64,000 bases of DNA from Apiospora phragmitis. Taxonomy: Eukaryota; Ascomycota; Sordariomycetes; Amphisphaeriales; Apiosporaceae. This document shows positions 10,842 through 23,785 of the stretch, piece after piece. Location: the NCBI GenBank assembly GCA_038363925.1, contig JAQQWL010000002.1, forward strand, positions 1-64,000, given 5' to 3'. Under the pieces are notes generated by a model. The model was not told where the DNA came from, made no database searches, and worked only from the letters and a program-made list of their open reading frames with translations. A program made the position numbers and the translations under genes. How positions within the stretch are numbered: position 1 is the first letter of the stretch; each line of letters begins with the position of its first letter.

Positions 10842-13130
10842 TTAATCTGCGTGTGGCCGTGGCAATTGCGTAATACTTGCTGTTTATCGCCACCACTGAG
10901 CAGGGAAGTTCTCTCGTTGCTCTCTCCCCCTGGTCGGCACAGTCACTCTCCTTGCTGGGAAGAGCTGTCAGCTTTCACTGGGGTCGGGTATTTCGTATAC
11001 ATAGACAGTAATACTCGATAGCATCATGCTCACCGAGAAAAACTTTCCTGACACTGGAAGATCAGGCTAGTCGTAATCATACAATTCGCGCGAGCAGCCT
11101 GTGGGCAAGGCTACTCAGCTATAATGTTCAGCTGGTACTCGGCGAGCAGCGATATGAACGACCGACAACGCCCTGGATGTACTCGGCCTTTTTCTTTGCG
11201 AGAGAAGGAGCCCTGCCGTGCAGGGCTGAGTGGCCAGCTTCGACTTGGCTCGAGAGTGTTACGACGACGATCTACTATTATGTGAGTGCCGTTTTTTGTA
11301 TTCTTTTCATTTTCTTTTTTCCCACTCGCTTAGCACCTCGGCGGGTTGCTTCTACTAGCATTATTGAAGAACGTTCCGTCCCAGCTGGATGTTCGGTCGA
11401 TGATGGGTCTATGGATAGGGCGCTGGTTGGGCGGCTTGTCGTAGAGATGAACCTCACAGGTAATCACTTCCAGTTGGTCTCCATTCCCTGTCAGAGAATC
11501 CAGACTATGTATGCCACAATGTATAGTTGTTCCCCTGGCCTGCCTTCGGGGGATGAGTGAATATTGCTGCGGTTGGCCAGCAGCACATCCATAGGCGTCT
11601 GGATCTCAGGGGTTTATCTGTTGGTTGACTTCATTCAGAACCGGCACTACTAACGGCTGGTTTTTCCAACGTAAACAGCCAGTGCCAACGCACAATCGGC
11701 TTCTCGTGGCATTGTGAGAGTAGTGCAGCTTCCTGTTGTCCACTAGCCGATCGAGTCCGACGTCCCATGACTGTCGTGATACTCGACGAGTTGCGGCGGC
11801 TGCTGCTGGCCAACGGTGGCTAATGCTCCGGGGGAGCTGGCTGCGTGTCTCAAGATCTGGAGAGGCTTGCTTGCTTGTTTTTGTGGGAAGAACAAACATT
11901 GCACTGTACCGGGAATGGGGTAGGTGAATGCTAGAAAAGCCAAGTACCTACCATCAGATGTCCGTGTCGGCCTGCACACATAAACTCGCCTCTACTCCAG
12001 ATAACCTCTTACTGCTGAGCCGCTCGCAAGCAGGCAAGCAAGCAAGCAATAAACGGACTGGACTAACAGGGACGAACCTGGCCGCAACTACGACCATGAC
12101 TGTTTCACAGCATCCCCCCCCCTTCCCCCTCCCCCCACCCGTGCTATGAGGATGACAAGAAGAAACAGCAGCAGGAGGTTACGGTCGATGAAGGAGCCTA
12201 ATTCTCGGCATATAAGGTAGAGGCATTACGACGTATGGCTCTGGACTGTATCCCTCGGGTCGCCCACTTGTCAAGGACGTCCAAGAGTCACACATCCGAA
12301 TAGAAACAACCGGGTGCCACACGCCGCCCCTGTAGGCTTGAGAATAACACCTTTGAAAGAGACGTTTATAGGCCTGGAGCAGGAGTGGAAGTGTAATTGT
12401 CATTTCAGCAAGCTGAGGGACATAGATGATGACACAGTATCTCCAACGCAAAGAGTGTGCTTCCCGACGACGCCCGCCGCAGGCACCGCCGAGGGCGCCG
12501 CTAAGAAGAAGAAAAAGAACAAGAAGCGGGAGCCATAGAAGAAGAAGAAAAAGGCCCCTATCGCCCAGGCCGGCCCCCCAAACCATACTGACATGTCTGC
12601 GCAGTGCAATTCTTAGCAAGGAGGTCTCGGGCATATCCCTCGACAAATCCGCTACGGGAGGCAATTCTATAGTCATGGATAAATTGGCCAAGTGTGCACC
12701 GCCATGGGCAAGGTCCCGTATGAACGCCGGCGGCGAAATCACCTAAATTATAGATACTTAAATCAAGGAAATGATCAACTCCCGCGAATAGCGCGAGGCC
12801 ACCGAGAAGATCACTTGCTCGTGCGGCTACGCACACACCGAAGCAGATTTGATAATAATACTTGACATAAACCTGTGGGTATCCAAAAGAATCTCTGGTA
12901 GAATCTTGTTACCTCTAGCTACCTGCTTTGCTTCCCGTTTACCGTTGGCTCTATGAGCTGAACAGCTACCTAATATTTCCCGCCCTAGACCGACCACCGT
13001 CCCGGCCTCCTGCCTGTCTGCCTTTATCGCTGCTCCTTAGACCCATCGACACACTCACTGCCTCCCACGCTCACGTTCTCGAGGGCGGCAGCCTGGAGTT
13101 ATGCACCGCTGGTCATTAACGTACGTCACC
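10842..13130. other. Intergenic, no gene recognised
   Basis: Several open frames of 60-190 codons occur on both strands, for example 12179-12742 (-), but none shows a domain, good splice structure or coding bias. Near 13129-13165 the motif aattgaccccccc occurs twice, at the sharp edge of the AT-rich block. Confidence 0.45.
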
Positions 13131-15305
13131 CCATAATTGACCCCCCCCTGTAATTGACCCCCCTGTCGACCTCCACCACGATTTACCGCCATTTTGATTT
13201 AAAAAGAGATTTCTTAACGAATTATAATTCGAATTATTTTATTTTAAATATATACGAATTTATTAATAGTATATTTATATATTAAAAACGACATCTTTAT
13301 TATTATCTAAGATATAGTAAACGGTAAATCTATTTATAAGGCTACCCTTTATTAAGGTATTCTACGGTCTACCATTATTAATTAACTTTACGCTTAATAA
13401 TTACGTCGAGAATTAATATCTACTTATTAAAAGCTTTCTTTAGTTTAAGAGAAGTATTTAACAGGCTAGATTTTAGCTTAAAAAGCCCTTAGCGTCGTAT
13501 TAACGTATACGTAAATTAAAGAACTAGCTCAGCGCGTTTTAACCCTTTATAATAACCTTATACCATTAGGTAAAAACTGAATAGATTTATTCCTTCGACG
13601 TCACTTAATCTTACGAACGAAAAAGTAATATTATATCGACTCTTAGCGTATTAATAGAGTATTAATTAAAGTAATTAAGTTTTAATTTTTAACTAAATTA
13701 TATATACTTTAAATTTAAGCTATTAAACTTAAAAATAAATATAATATAAACGAGCACGGTATTTTAAAAAGCTAAAGAAGTAATGACGTTATAATAAATA
13801 GTTTAAAATTATGTTTTATTTAATAAAAACAGCCTAGGTTTAAAATATTAAACGATTATATTAAAATATATATCGGTTTTTAAAAAAGCCATCCCTTCTT
13901 TAGTAATTTATAAAAATAAATTAGTCTAAGATTAATAATTCTCTTAAAACCTCGATAAATTTAAAAAATCAAAGTTTAATATAAGTAATAAAGGCTAGAC
14001 AAATAACGAAATCGCTATTAAATAGCTCAAAGATACCTTTATATTAGAAACCGCTTCGGACGATTTAAAAGATGCTCGTTTACTTATTTATTACGATCGG
14101 CGGGTTAGTCCCCCGCGAGGTAGCACTTAAGGCGTAGAATTAAATAAAAATAACCGTTTAGTTATTTCCGAAGCTTTTATTTTATAGCGTAATAGTTAAT
14201 TTAAACGCACTATAATATTATTTTAAATAAGTATAATAGTTATATAACTAACGATTTTATATCCCTTTATTATTAAAATAATATTTACTTATTATTTTTA
14301 CCCCTTTATTTATTACATATTTTATAACCCTTTAATATTAAGGTTTTTACCCCTATAAAAGCCTATTATTAAAAAGAGATCGGTTTCTTATTTTTATTAA
14401 TAAATTTAGCCTTTATTTATAAATAAAACTTCTTTATATACTATATTAAAGCTCGTAAAAAAGCTTTATTAGCTTAGAGTATTAAAAGTAGTTTACGTAG
14501 TAGTAGTCTTTAGCTTATATATATTACTAAGCTATTTACCAGCCCTCTTTTAGTAGCGTTAATTTATTATCCGTTCGAGATTTTTCGGAAACTCTTTTTT
14601 AATAATCGATAATTTCGAGTAAAATATTTTTATTTCTAATAATTATAATAAATAACGTTCTATTTTTTATTATATTTATTATGTTTAATAACGTCGAAAT
14701 TTATAAGTTTATTATAATAACTATACGCCGTGTTATTTTTTAACGATATATTATTATAATAACGTAATCGCCTTATATTAGCTTAAATTTAATTAATTTA
14801 CCGCTATTACCCGCCTTACTTTTCGCGGCGGCGTTCGTATATACGAGTATCGATTTTAATAGCAAGCTCTATATACGAAAAGAAATTATTAAAGGTATTA
14901 AATTAGCTAAATTCGTTTTTAATATTTTCTTTTAATCTTTAATAATGTATTATAATCTTTATAGCTTTAATATATTTTAATCGAGTAATAATACGTTAGA
15001 ATTTAATAATATAAAAAGCGGTTAATCTTTTTTATTTAAAAGTTTTTAATTCTTTTTTTATTTATTGCTTCTCGTCGAGGTTTTAAAAAAATTATTCAAA
15101 AAATTATTCGAAATTATTATAGTTTTAAAAAATTCGTTATACTTTTATATAATATAGTTTAATTTATTAATCGTTTTTTATAAATTTATTTAAATAAAGC
15201 TTAAATTAAACGAATACTTTATTTTTAAAAAACGAGGCAGCGTGGACAACTTATTAAGTAATATCTTAAAATATGTTTTTATAAAACCGTTAATAAGCTT
15301 TAATT

Positions 15306-17166
15306 TAACGTATCCTATAAACGAATATCTCATATAAGCGAATGTCCCACTTTTATAAATTTCCTTATAGCTTTAACCTTTTTTTATATTCTTTTACGTC
15401 CGAAAATATTATAACTTTAAAAAAAAAGTAATATAATTCTAACGCTTTAAACGCTCTAAGAAGACTTAATTTTAAGCGTACGAAAAGCTATATTAATTTA
15501 TTACGTTTTATTAAAAACTTTATAACGTAAACGAAATAATTAACTTATATAACGTAAAATATTTACGAATTTTTAAAAGCTTTTAAATTTTAAAAAAAAT
15601 ATAATTATTTGATATATTATTAGTTTAAATACGTAATTATTTTTTCCCCGGTTAAATAATATAAAAGATATAACGAATCGATTATTTAATTTACGCGACG
15701 CGGAACGCGTCGGCGTTAATTAAGCCTTTAATTTCGTATAATGATAATTAGACCTCCGGACGTGTTTTAATCGAAGAATTAATTATTAAAGAGTTTTTTA
15801 TAAAGATTTCGACGCGTATTACGCGTAATTTATTTTTATACGAAATATAATTTATAAGTATGAGATTTAAAAAGAGGATATTTATAACTTTAACGAAACC
15901 GGCTTTTTTATAAATTAAATCTCGTTCGAAATAGTTATAACTATTTTTTATTAATACGGAAAACTTAAAGTAATATAGTAAAAGAACCGGGAATAGGTTA
16001 TAATTATTTAAAGCGTCGGATTACACGGTTACGCTATTTTTCCGTATATTATCTTTATTGGGAAAACGTACTTCTCTTTTTAGTATGAAAATAACCTATT
16101 ATTAAAAGACTAGGTGATCGTAGTTACTAAAAATGGCTAGATTACGAATAAAAGAGGCGAGGACTAGATTTGATACTTTAATTAATATACCAGGTTTTAT
16201 ATAAAGGGTTATTATCGCCTTTTAATTTTAAACGGCTACGAAAGTTATTATTTAATAACTTTCGAGCTCTATTATAAAAAGAACTTAATTATTATATTTT
16301 ATATACTTTTTTATTTATTATATAAACTCTAACCTTTTAATATCGGCTGTTTTTATATATTAAAAAAGGTGTACGAGAAAGAAATTAAATGTTTTATACG
16401 GGCGTATATTACTTATATTTTAAAGGAGGACTTTTTATTAGCGTTTTTAAAAGCGTTCTAGGCGATTTTTACCGTTTCGAATATATAAGGAGGTTTTCGA
16501 AAAATAGGACTCGTTTTATACGATTTAAAATATATTATTTTATAATTAGATATAAAGCTACGTATTTTAATACCTCCGGGGATATTTTTAGCTTATTTAT
16601 TTTTTAATAATTAAAAACTTTAAATAATTTAATTAAGGCTTAATTTTAAACCGAATACGTTCGAAACCGTATTATATAGTATTAAAATAGTTTTTTAACG
16701 TTTATTTTAATTAGTTTTAATTAAATTATAAAAGTTATAACGTATATTATATACCGAGTTATTTTTTTAAAAAGTAAGAACGTGATATTTTAAAAAATAA
16801 ATAAAATATTTAGCCGGCGCCGCTGTATAAAAAAACGGCTATAAGATGGAGGATTATTTCGTATATAAATTAAAAAAGACTTATAGTTTTAAAAAGATAT
16901 TAATAAATAATTATAAAACGAATCGCGTTAAAGGAGTAGTTATACGAGGACGTTTAGGATACGTTTATAGCGTTATAAAATTTACGGAGAGCCCGGGTAT
17001 AATACGCGTACTTATTAAAATAATATAAAAGTATTTAGAGATAAGGATTTCGATTAATTTTAATATATTAAATATATTGTGGTAAAATTAACTTATATTT
17101 TATCGAAAGGGGTATAAAAGAATGAGATATTCGCTTATGTGGGACATTCGCTTATGGGATACGTTA
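15306..17166 (+). mobile_element. Pogo/Fot1-class DNA transposon, RIP-degraded copy A
   Basis: The element is bounded by inverted ends that read taacgtatcc... at 15306 and ...ggatacgtta at 17166, flanked by TA as expected for a TA target duplication. Each end carries two copies of a subterminal motif of the form aagcgaatatcc or aagcgaatgtcc. Between them, on the + strand near 16170-16500, degraded transposase coding sequence is still legible: the region around the DGYES motif of the DDE domain, followed by a segment matching the FNIG..R.LK.AYGKEI pattern. Stops from C-to-T changes make it non-functional. The length of 1,861 bp fits Fot1-like elements. Confidence 0.75.
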
Positions 17167-17741
17167 GATAAAGAATTTATAAAGATTCTCGTTTATCTCG
17201 TTAAAAGCCGCTAGGGTACTAATCTTTATTCCTTTTTTAAGAGTAACAGGGGTCTAAATAATATTAGCGGCGGTATAGAGGAGGCGTACTTCTTCGTGTA
17301 GCTCGTCGATATCTAGTATCTACCTTAAGGTGTCTTTAATTAAGAGCTCGTTACGCTTTTTTCGAGTTTAACGTAATAATATTAATAATTAACTATTTTT
17401 TATTTAAATTCCTTAATTCGTTTAATTGACGTTTATTAAGTAAGGCCGTCGTTATAATTATTACTATTTACTTTTATAACGAGGTCTCGTTAAAGGGTAT
17501 TAACGATAATAGCGAGGGCCTTCTTATAACGAGGGGCGTTATTAAGTTTAAGTATAGATATAGTTTTTATAAATATTATTATTTAAAGGTTTAAGTAATA
17601 ATTTATAAGAATAAAAGTAATTAGAATATAACGAACGTTATTTAAGTTTTAAAAAAACATTAATAAGACGTATTAAAGTTTATATTAATAATATAAAAAA
17701 ATATTTAAATATACGATAAAAGTCCGCCTTTATTAATATAA

Positions 17742-19606
17742 TAACGTATTCCACAAGCGAATATCCTATATAAACAAATATCCTATTCTTTTATACCCTT
17801 TTTAATAAAATATAAGTTAATTTTATTATAACGTATTTAAAATATTAAAATTAATCGGAATCTTTATTTTTAGATATTTCTATATTATTCTAATAAGTGC
17901 GCGTATTATGCCCGGGCTCTCCGTAGATTTTATAGCGTTATAAGCGTGTTTTAAACGTTTTTATATAATTACTCTTCCGACGCGATTCGTTTTATAACTA
18001 TTTATTAATATCTTTTTAAAACTATAGGTTTTTTTTAACTTATATACGAAGTAATTTTTTATTTTATAGCCGTTTTTTTTTTCGTACGGCGGCGCCGGCT
18101 AAGTATTTTATTTATTTTTCGAAATGTTACGTTTTTACTTTTTAAAAGAGTAACTTAGTATATAATATACGTTATAGCTTTTACGATCTGGTTAAGGCTA
18201 ATTAAAATAGATATTGGAAAGTTATTTTAGTACTGTATAATACGGTTTCGAACGTATTCAGTTTAGGATTAGGCCTTAATCGGGTTATTTAAGGTTTTTA
18301 ATTTTTAAGGAAGAGGTAGGCCGGAAAACGTCCCCGGAAGTGTTAAAGTACGTAGCTTTATATCTAATTGTGAAATAATATATTCCGGATTATATAAAAC
18401 GAGTCCTATTTTTTAAAAGCTTCCTCGTATATTCGAAACGGTGAAAATCGCTTGGAACGCTTTTAAAAACGCTAGTAAGAAGTCCTTTTTTAAGATATAG
18501 GTAATATACGCCCGTATAAAATATTTAATTTCTTTCCCGTACGCCCTTTTTAATATACGAAAATAGCCGATATTAAAAGGCTGGAGTTTATATAACGAAT
18601 AAGAAAGTATGTAGAGTATAATAATCGAGTTCTTTTTATAATAAAGCTCGAAAGTTATCGAGTAGTGGCTTTCGTAGCCGTCTAGGACTAAGAGGCGATA
18701 ACGATCTTTCGTACGAGACCTGATATATTAATTAAAATATCGAATCTAGTCCTCGCTTTTGTTATTTATAGTTTAGCTACTTTTAATGATTACGATTATT
18801 TAGTCCTTTAGTAATAAGCTATTTTCGTACTAAGAAAAGAGGTACGTTTTTTTAATAAAGATAATATACGGAGGGATAGCGTAACCGTGTAATCCGACGT
18901 TTTAAATAATTATAACTTATTCCCGGTTCTTTTATTATATTGTTTTAAGTTTTCTATATTAATTAAAAGTAGTTACAATTATTTCGAATGAGATTTAACT
19001 TATAAAAAAACCGGTTTTATCGAAGTTATAGATATCTTCTTTTTAAATCCCGTATTTATAAATTATATTTTATACGAAGGTAAACTACGCGTAATACGCG
19101 TTAAAATTTTTATAAAGAACTTTTTAATAATTAATTCTTCGGTTAAAACGCGTTCGGAAGTTTAGTTATTATTATACGAAATTAAAGGCCTAATTAACGC
19201 CGACACGTCCCGCGTCGCGTAAACTAAATAATCGATTCGCTATATCTTTTATATTATTTAATCGGGAAGAAACGATCGCGTATTTAAATTAATAATATAT
19301 TAAATAATCGCATCTTTTTCGGAATTTAGAAGCTTTCGAAAATTTATAAATATTTCGCGTCGTATAGGTTAGTCATTTCGTTTACGTTATAAAGTTTTTA
19401 ATAAAATATAATAGATTAATATAGCTTTTTATACGTTTAAAATTAAGTCTTTTTAGAACGCTTAAAGCGCTAAAATTATATTACTCTTTTTTTAAAGTTA
19501 TAATATTTTTAAACGTAAAAGAATATAAAAAAAGTTTGAGGTTATAAGGAAATTTATAAAAGTAAGATATTCGCTTGTGTGGGATATTCGCTTGTAGGAT
19601 ACGTTA
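17742..19606 (-). mobile_element. Pogo/Fot1-class DNA transposon, RIP-degraded copy B (inverted)
   Basis: This is the same element as copy A in the opposite orientation. Its ends read taacgtattcc at 17742 and ggatacgtta at 19606, with the same subterminal aagcgaatatcc repeats. The internal sequence 18411-18710 is the diverged reverse complement of 16190-16510 in copy A. The transposase DGYES region is legible on the minus strand at about 18660-18700. Length is 1,865 bp. The two copies point toward each other, 575 bp apart. Confidence 0.75.
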
Positions 19607-20984
19607 TATAATAATTATAAAAACGAAAGTAACTAAAGTATATAGATTTAAAAAAGTTTATAATAGTTTTATTAAAACTGTTTATTTTATTAATAAATTA
19701 ATATTAATATTTAAATTAATTATTAAAATAAGGAATATTTAAATAAAATATATAAAAAATATCCTTTATTATATATCCCGTCCCTCTTTTATTAATCCAC
19801 GCCGGATCACGCTATATATCGTAATGCGTCGTTCCGAATTATTAAAAGCGTCGTAATTTTATAACTCCGAGATTATTAAGAGCGTTATAATCCTATAGCT
19901 CTTTATTTTATCGATACGTAACTTCGCTTTATTTATTTAATTTATATTAGCCGTTTTTACCCGTCTATTTTTATTTATCTATTATATATTATCTTTCGAG
20001 TATTATCTTAAATTAATCATATATATTTATCGTTATAATATCGGTTATTATAATTAGTATAATAAACTCTTATTATTATAAATAAGGTTATAAACGTTAA
20101 TTAGTAGAGTTAATAACCGTTTATTAGTTCGTAGACGCTTCGAGTTATCTTAGTTTCGTCTCGAGGGTAGGTATTAATCGCGTCGTTAAGTTAAGTCGTA
20201 ATACTAGATTTTAAAATTTACCTTAGTTTCTTTACTTTATTTAATAACGGCTCGCTTTTTTTCTTTATCGTATTTACTTACGCAGTTAACTAAGACTAGT
20301 ACTTATTCACGTCGAGATTTAGTCGATATAATAGGTAATTAAAATACGCGATTCTTTAGTATTCGCCCCTCGCGGATACTTTAGTAGCGGATTAAAGAAT
20401 TAAAATATAATTTAGTTAAGAGCCGGGCGCGGACCTAGGGTTTACTTATAAAAAACTAACACTAGCTTAATAAAAAGCGATTACGAAGGAGAAAAAAGAG
20501 GCGTTAAAAACCACTAGATAAGCTATATAATTAAATAGACCGAATATAATCTAAAACTAAGATATTTTAAAATAAGTTATATATTTATAAATAAATAAGT
20601 CTTACTCTTTCTTTTCTTTAAGTATATAATAAATAATATAGTAATTATAATTAACTATAAGTTCGATTAAATTTAATACTTAAATTAATTTATAAGAAAT
20701 AAAAAAACTTATATAAAGTGGGTTTACTTTTAAATATAATATTATATCTGAGTAATAAATTAATATAAAAAGTTACTTGCTTACTTATTTACTTTTTATA
20801 ATATCGTCTATTAGTTAAGTACGTGACACTTAATCTCTTAATACTTGACTTAATAGCTATAGAACTTAAAAATTAGTTCCTCCTTTAAAAGCCTAATAAT
20901 AATACAGTAATCCCACCGCCCCTCTCTTTGCCTTTGCCCCTACTCTACCCTTCCAACTCTCTTCTTTTTATTGCTTTCCTCACC

Positions 20985-23785
20985 TCACCCCCGCAATCTC
21001 TTCACCACCTGATCCATCCTGCCCCCCTTAGTCGCGTACCCCTTCTTGACCACCTCCAGCCGCGCGAGACACCCCTCCAGATCCAGCACGTCCAGTCTGC
21101 GCACCGACTCCCGGCACGTCGCCGCCGCCTCCTCCAGCCGCTGCGCCATATACCGCGCCCCCCCGACCGCCTTCCGCGCCCGCTCCGCCAGTACCGAGTC
21201 GGGCACGAACGCCGCCGACGACGAGGCCGTCGCGGCAACCTGCTCGTACGTGGCCGCTTCGCCCCGCGCGTCCCGCGATGAACCCTCGCACCGTTTCACG
21301 TTCGCCTCGGCCAGGTCCCGCCACTTTTGCGTAATCTCGCGCATCTCGTGAGCAATAACGTAGCGCGCCTGGGCCGCCGAGGTTTGTCGGTGTCGGTACA
21401 TGGCCTGGGCCCGGTCGCTTTGGCCAGCAGCGCCGCCATGCTCGTCTCGATATCGAAATCGCTGCCGCTGTCGTTGTTGTTGTTGTCGTCGTCTCCTCCG
21501 TCTGGCGCTGGCGCCTGAGCGGCGAGGTCCTTCCACTTGACCGTGCGCACCTCTCGCACCTCGTCATCGAGCGCCGACTCGAGCGAGCAGCCCCGGCTCA
21601 GCACGAGGAAGTAGCGTCGCCACAAGACCGGTCTGTCTAGGTCAGGCATCTTCAGTGCCTTTGGCAACACAACACCATCGTCGTCGTTGGCGTTGGCGTT
21701 GGCGTTGGCGTTGGCGTTGGCAGCAACAGTGGTATGCCGAAGACCGGAAACCAAAGCAAAAATGCCGGAATCCCAACTGCAGTTGCTGGCTGTTCCCTCC
21801 TCCTGCTGCTGCTGCTGCTGCTGAGGACACGGCGGCGCCCCCTGTCGACCACATGACCCCTTGAACTTGACCTCTACCGTGACCTTCCGATTCCGCGTTC
21901 GCTTCCTCCGGGAACGCCACCACGTAGTACCGGCAGAACCGGTTGGTCTGCTCAAGCGCCTCAGTCCGGGGCTTACCACCAACATTATTACGCAGCGAGT
22001 CGTAAATAAAAGTCTCCTTGGCCGAACGCACGACGTGCGCGTGCACCCAGTGGTCCCGCCCAGGTTCAGGGCCAGGTTGAACGACGTGTAGCCTGGACGT
22101 CGGAGCCACAGCCGCAGTTTGGCCTTGGCGTCGGCTGCGGAATTGTCAGCATCGGCATCGGCATCTGGGTCTTCTTTCTCCGATTTCAGTACAGGTTGAA
22201 GGTCTTAGTAGTAGACCGTCGCCGTGCTGGCCGCCGTGATGGCTTCCATGAAACCCTGCACGCACTGGTCATACAGCCACGCCTGGTCGTCGGCCAAGCC
22301 GAGTACCGCTGTCTTGCTCGAAAGAGAGTCCCACGCAAGCGAGCGGGTAGTATCCTCTTTCTTCTCCAAGCTGCTGACACGTGTGATTACTTCATTCTCC
22401 TTCCCCTTTGTCTTGACGCTGTCGTCTCCGGCGTGCTGCTCGATGTCGTTGTTGTCACTTGGGGCTTCATCAGGATCAGCAACCAGCAGACTCTCCTGAG
22501 CCGCTGTTGGCTTTGGCTTTGTAGGCGTGCACGGCGCAGAAGCAGAAGCAGAAGGATCAACATGACCAGAGGCATGATGAACCGGCGATATGTGAGAAGA
22601 AAGGTCCAATTCCATGGCACTGGAAGTGTGAACAGTCGCGTCATCGATGACGTCGTCATAACCAAATTGAGGCGAGGGCAATCCTTGTTGATCGATGGGA
22701 AAAGACATGTCCTCATCACCGTCGTCGCTGCCTTCATTCAGACCGGCCACGCTGCTACCAAGCTCGAACCCGCCACCTACAGGCGACGATGACGGCACAT
22801 TCCCCCGAGCCTGGCCAGGGGAGGAGAGAGCAGCGACACTGCTATCCGGCCGTTCGCTGTAGTAGCATGGACTTGCTGGGCTCAGAGCACGATCGTCAAT
22901 CGGGTCCGACAGTGGCTCCTCGGCACTTCTTCTTCTTCTTCGTCCATCGGGTCCGACGGTGGATCAACAGGCTCATCTTCCTCGTCTTCTCCGTCTTCCT
23001 CGTCTGCATCGTCTACCAACGACGATATTCGTGCTCTCTTTCTGGGTGGTCCAATGGGATGCTGCTGCTGCTGCTCTGCATCTACAGGATCTGGCGTGGA
23101 GGATATCGACGGCGCCGCCGCGATAGGCGGTCTCTTGCGTTTTCGGCTCCGGGTTGGAAAACGCTGCTCGACTGACACAGAAAACAGAAAAATAGGGTTA
23201 GCCAACCAGATTCTTCTTCACGGGAGAACAAACGTGCTCCTCCAGGAAGGGGGAGGGGGGTCTCGCTATCTTCCATCGCAGCATTGACATCCTCGACACT
23301 GAAGGGCTCCTGCTCGGCTCGCAGCGCAAAGACGCAGAGGTGGCTGTCGGCACTACAACCCAGTCTGGCGGACCGGACGCGCAGAAGGGTCGGGTACAGG
23401 GTCGAAAGAAACAGCTCCTGCCGGCGAGGGGCCGACGTGGTCCGGTAGCGGGCGCACCACTTCTGCGAGAGCACATGCAGGGCGTAGATGGCGGCGCGGC
23501 TTTTGCGGGTGGCGTGGCCGGCGCCCAGGAAGAGACCGGCAAGGATCGACTTGTCGATGCCCACGTTGAGCGACAGCCGCTCGAGGTGATTGGTCCGGCT
23601 GGCGCTGAATCGTCCGACCACGGTGGCCAGCTCTTTGCCGGCCCAGCTCGGCTTGGAGGGCTTCGGTGATCAGGTCTTGGCCGAGCTTCTGGAAGACCCA
23701 CGAGGCAAAGTTGTACTCGTACAAGATACCTGGGTCTTGGTCGAGGTCGCGGCAGATCGTGGTGGAGTAGTCGGACTGGTAACGC
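20985..23785 (-). pseudogene. Ulp1-like (C48) protease-domain protein, disrupted
   Basis: A long GC-rich coding track on the minus strand reads as one protein only if about five one-base frameshifts (near 23643, 22926, 22055, 21886, 21420) and one in-frame TAA (22205-22207) are bridged. One 48-nt intron near 23200 also fits. In order it shows an unrecognised N-terminal region (LYEYNFASWVFQKLGQDL, LHVLSQKWCARYRTTS), a basic then acidic linker (RSRKRKRPP, EEDGEDEEDE), and a Ulp1-type protease domain. That domain has a WLYDQCVQGFMEAI segment, the catalytic DHWVH histidine (22050-22052) and a FIYDSL aspartate (21999-22001). It ends in a helical tail. Where SUMO proteases have the nucleophile in a D-C-G context this copy reads WDSGIF, serine for cysteine (21767-21769). 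A role in SUMO-type deconjugation is therefore doubtful even if the frames were repaired. Confidence 0.6.
21686..21721. repeat. Hexanucleotide repeat (gttggc)6 inside coding sequence
   Basis: Six perfect copies encode an alternating Asn-Ala run on the minus strand, just after the protease motif of the Ulp1-like locus. Confidence 0.9.

Larger units (their letters stand above)
13131..20900. repeat. RIP-degraded AT-rich transposon block
   Basis: About 7.8 kb of extremely AT-rich sequence, dense in TAA/TAG codons in every frame and in TA dinucleotides. Two identifiable DNA transposon copies occupy 15306-17166 and 17742-19606. The flanking parts (13.2-15.3 and 19.6-20.9 kb) are equally mutated and must hold older repeats that I could not assign. 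No functional gene is expected here. Confidence 0.85.

Noticed and set aside
12179..12742. 187-codon minus-strand frame with a Leu-rich stretch
   Set aside because: The hydrophobic run comes from an antisense GAA/AAG repeat (aagaagaagaaa); no other coding evidence.
16389..16607. 72-codon frame in the AT-rich block
   Set aside because: It is an accidental open stretch inside the degraded transposase of copy A, lacking an intact domain.
13131..20900. Mitochondrial or centromeric DNA because of extreme AT content
   Set aside because: The readable nuclear transposon copies, RIP-type stop codons and sharp borders with nuclear genes explain the composition better.
20985..23785. Ulp1-like locus as part of a transposable element (some transposons carry Ulp1-type proteases)
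   Set aside because: No transposase, terminal repeats or target duplication were found at its edges; not excluded, but nothing in the sequence supports it.
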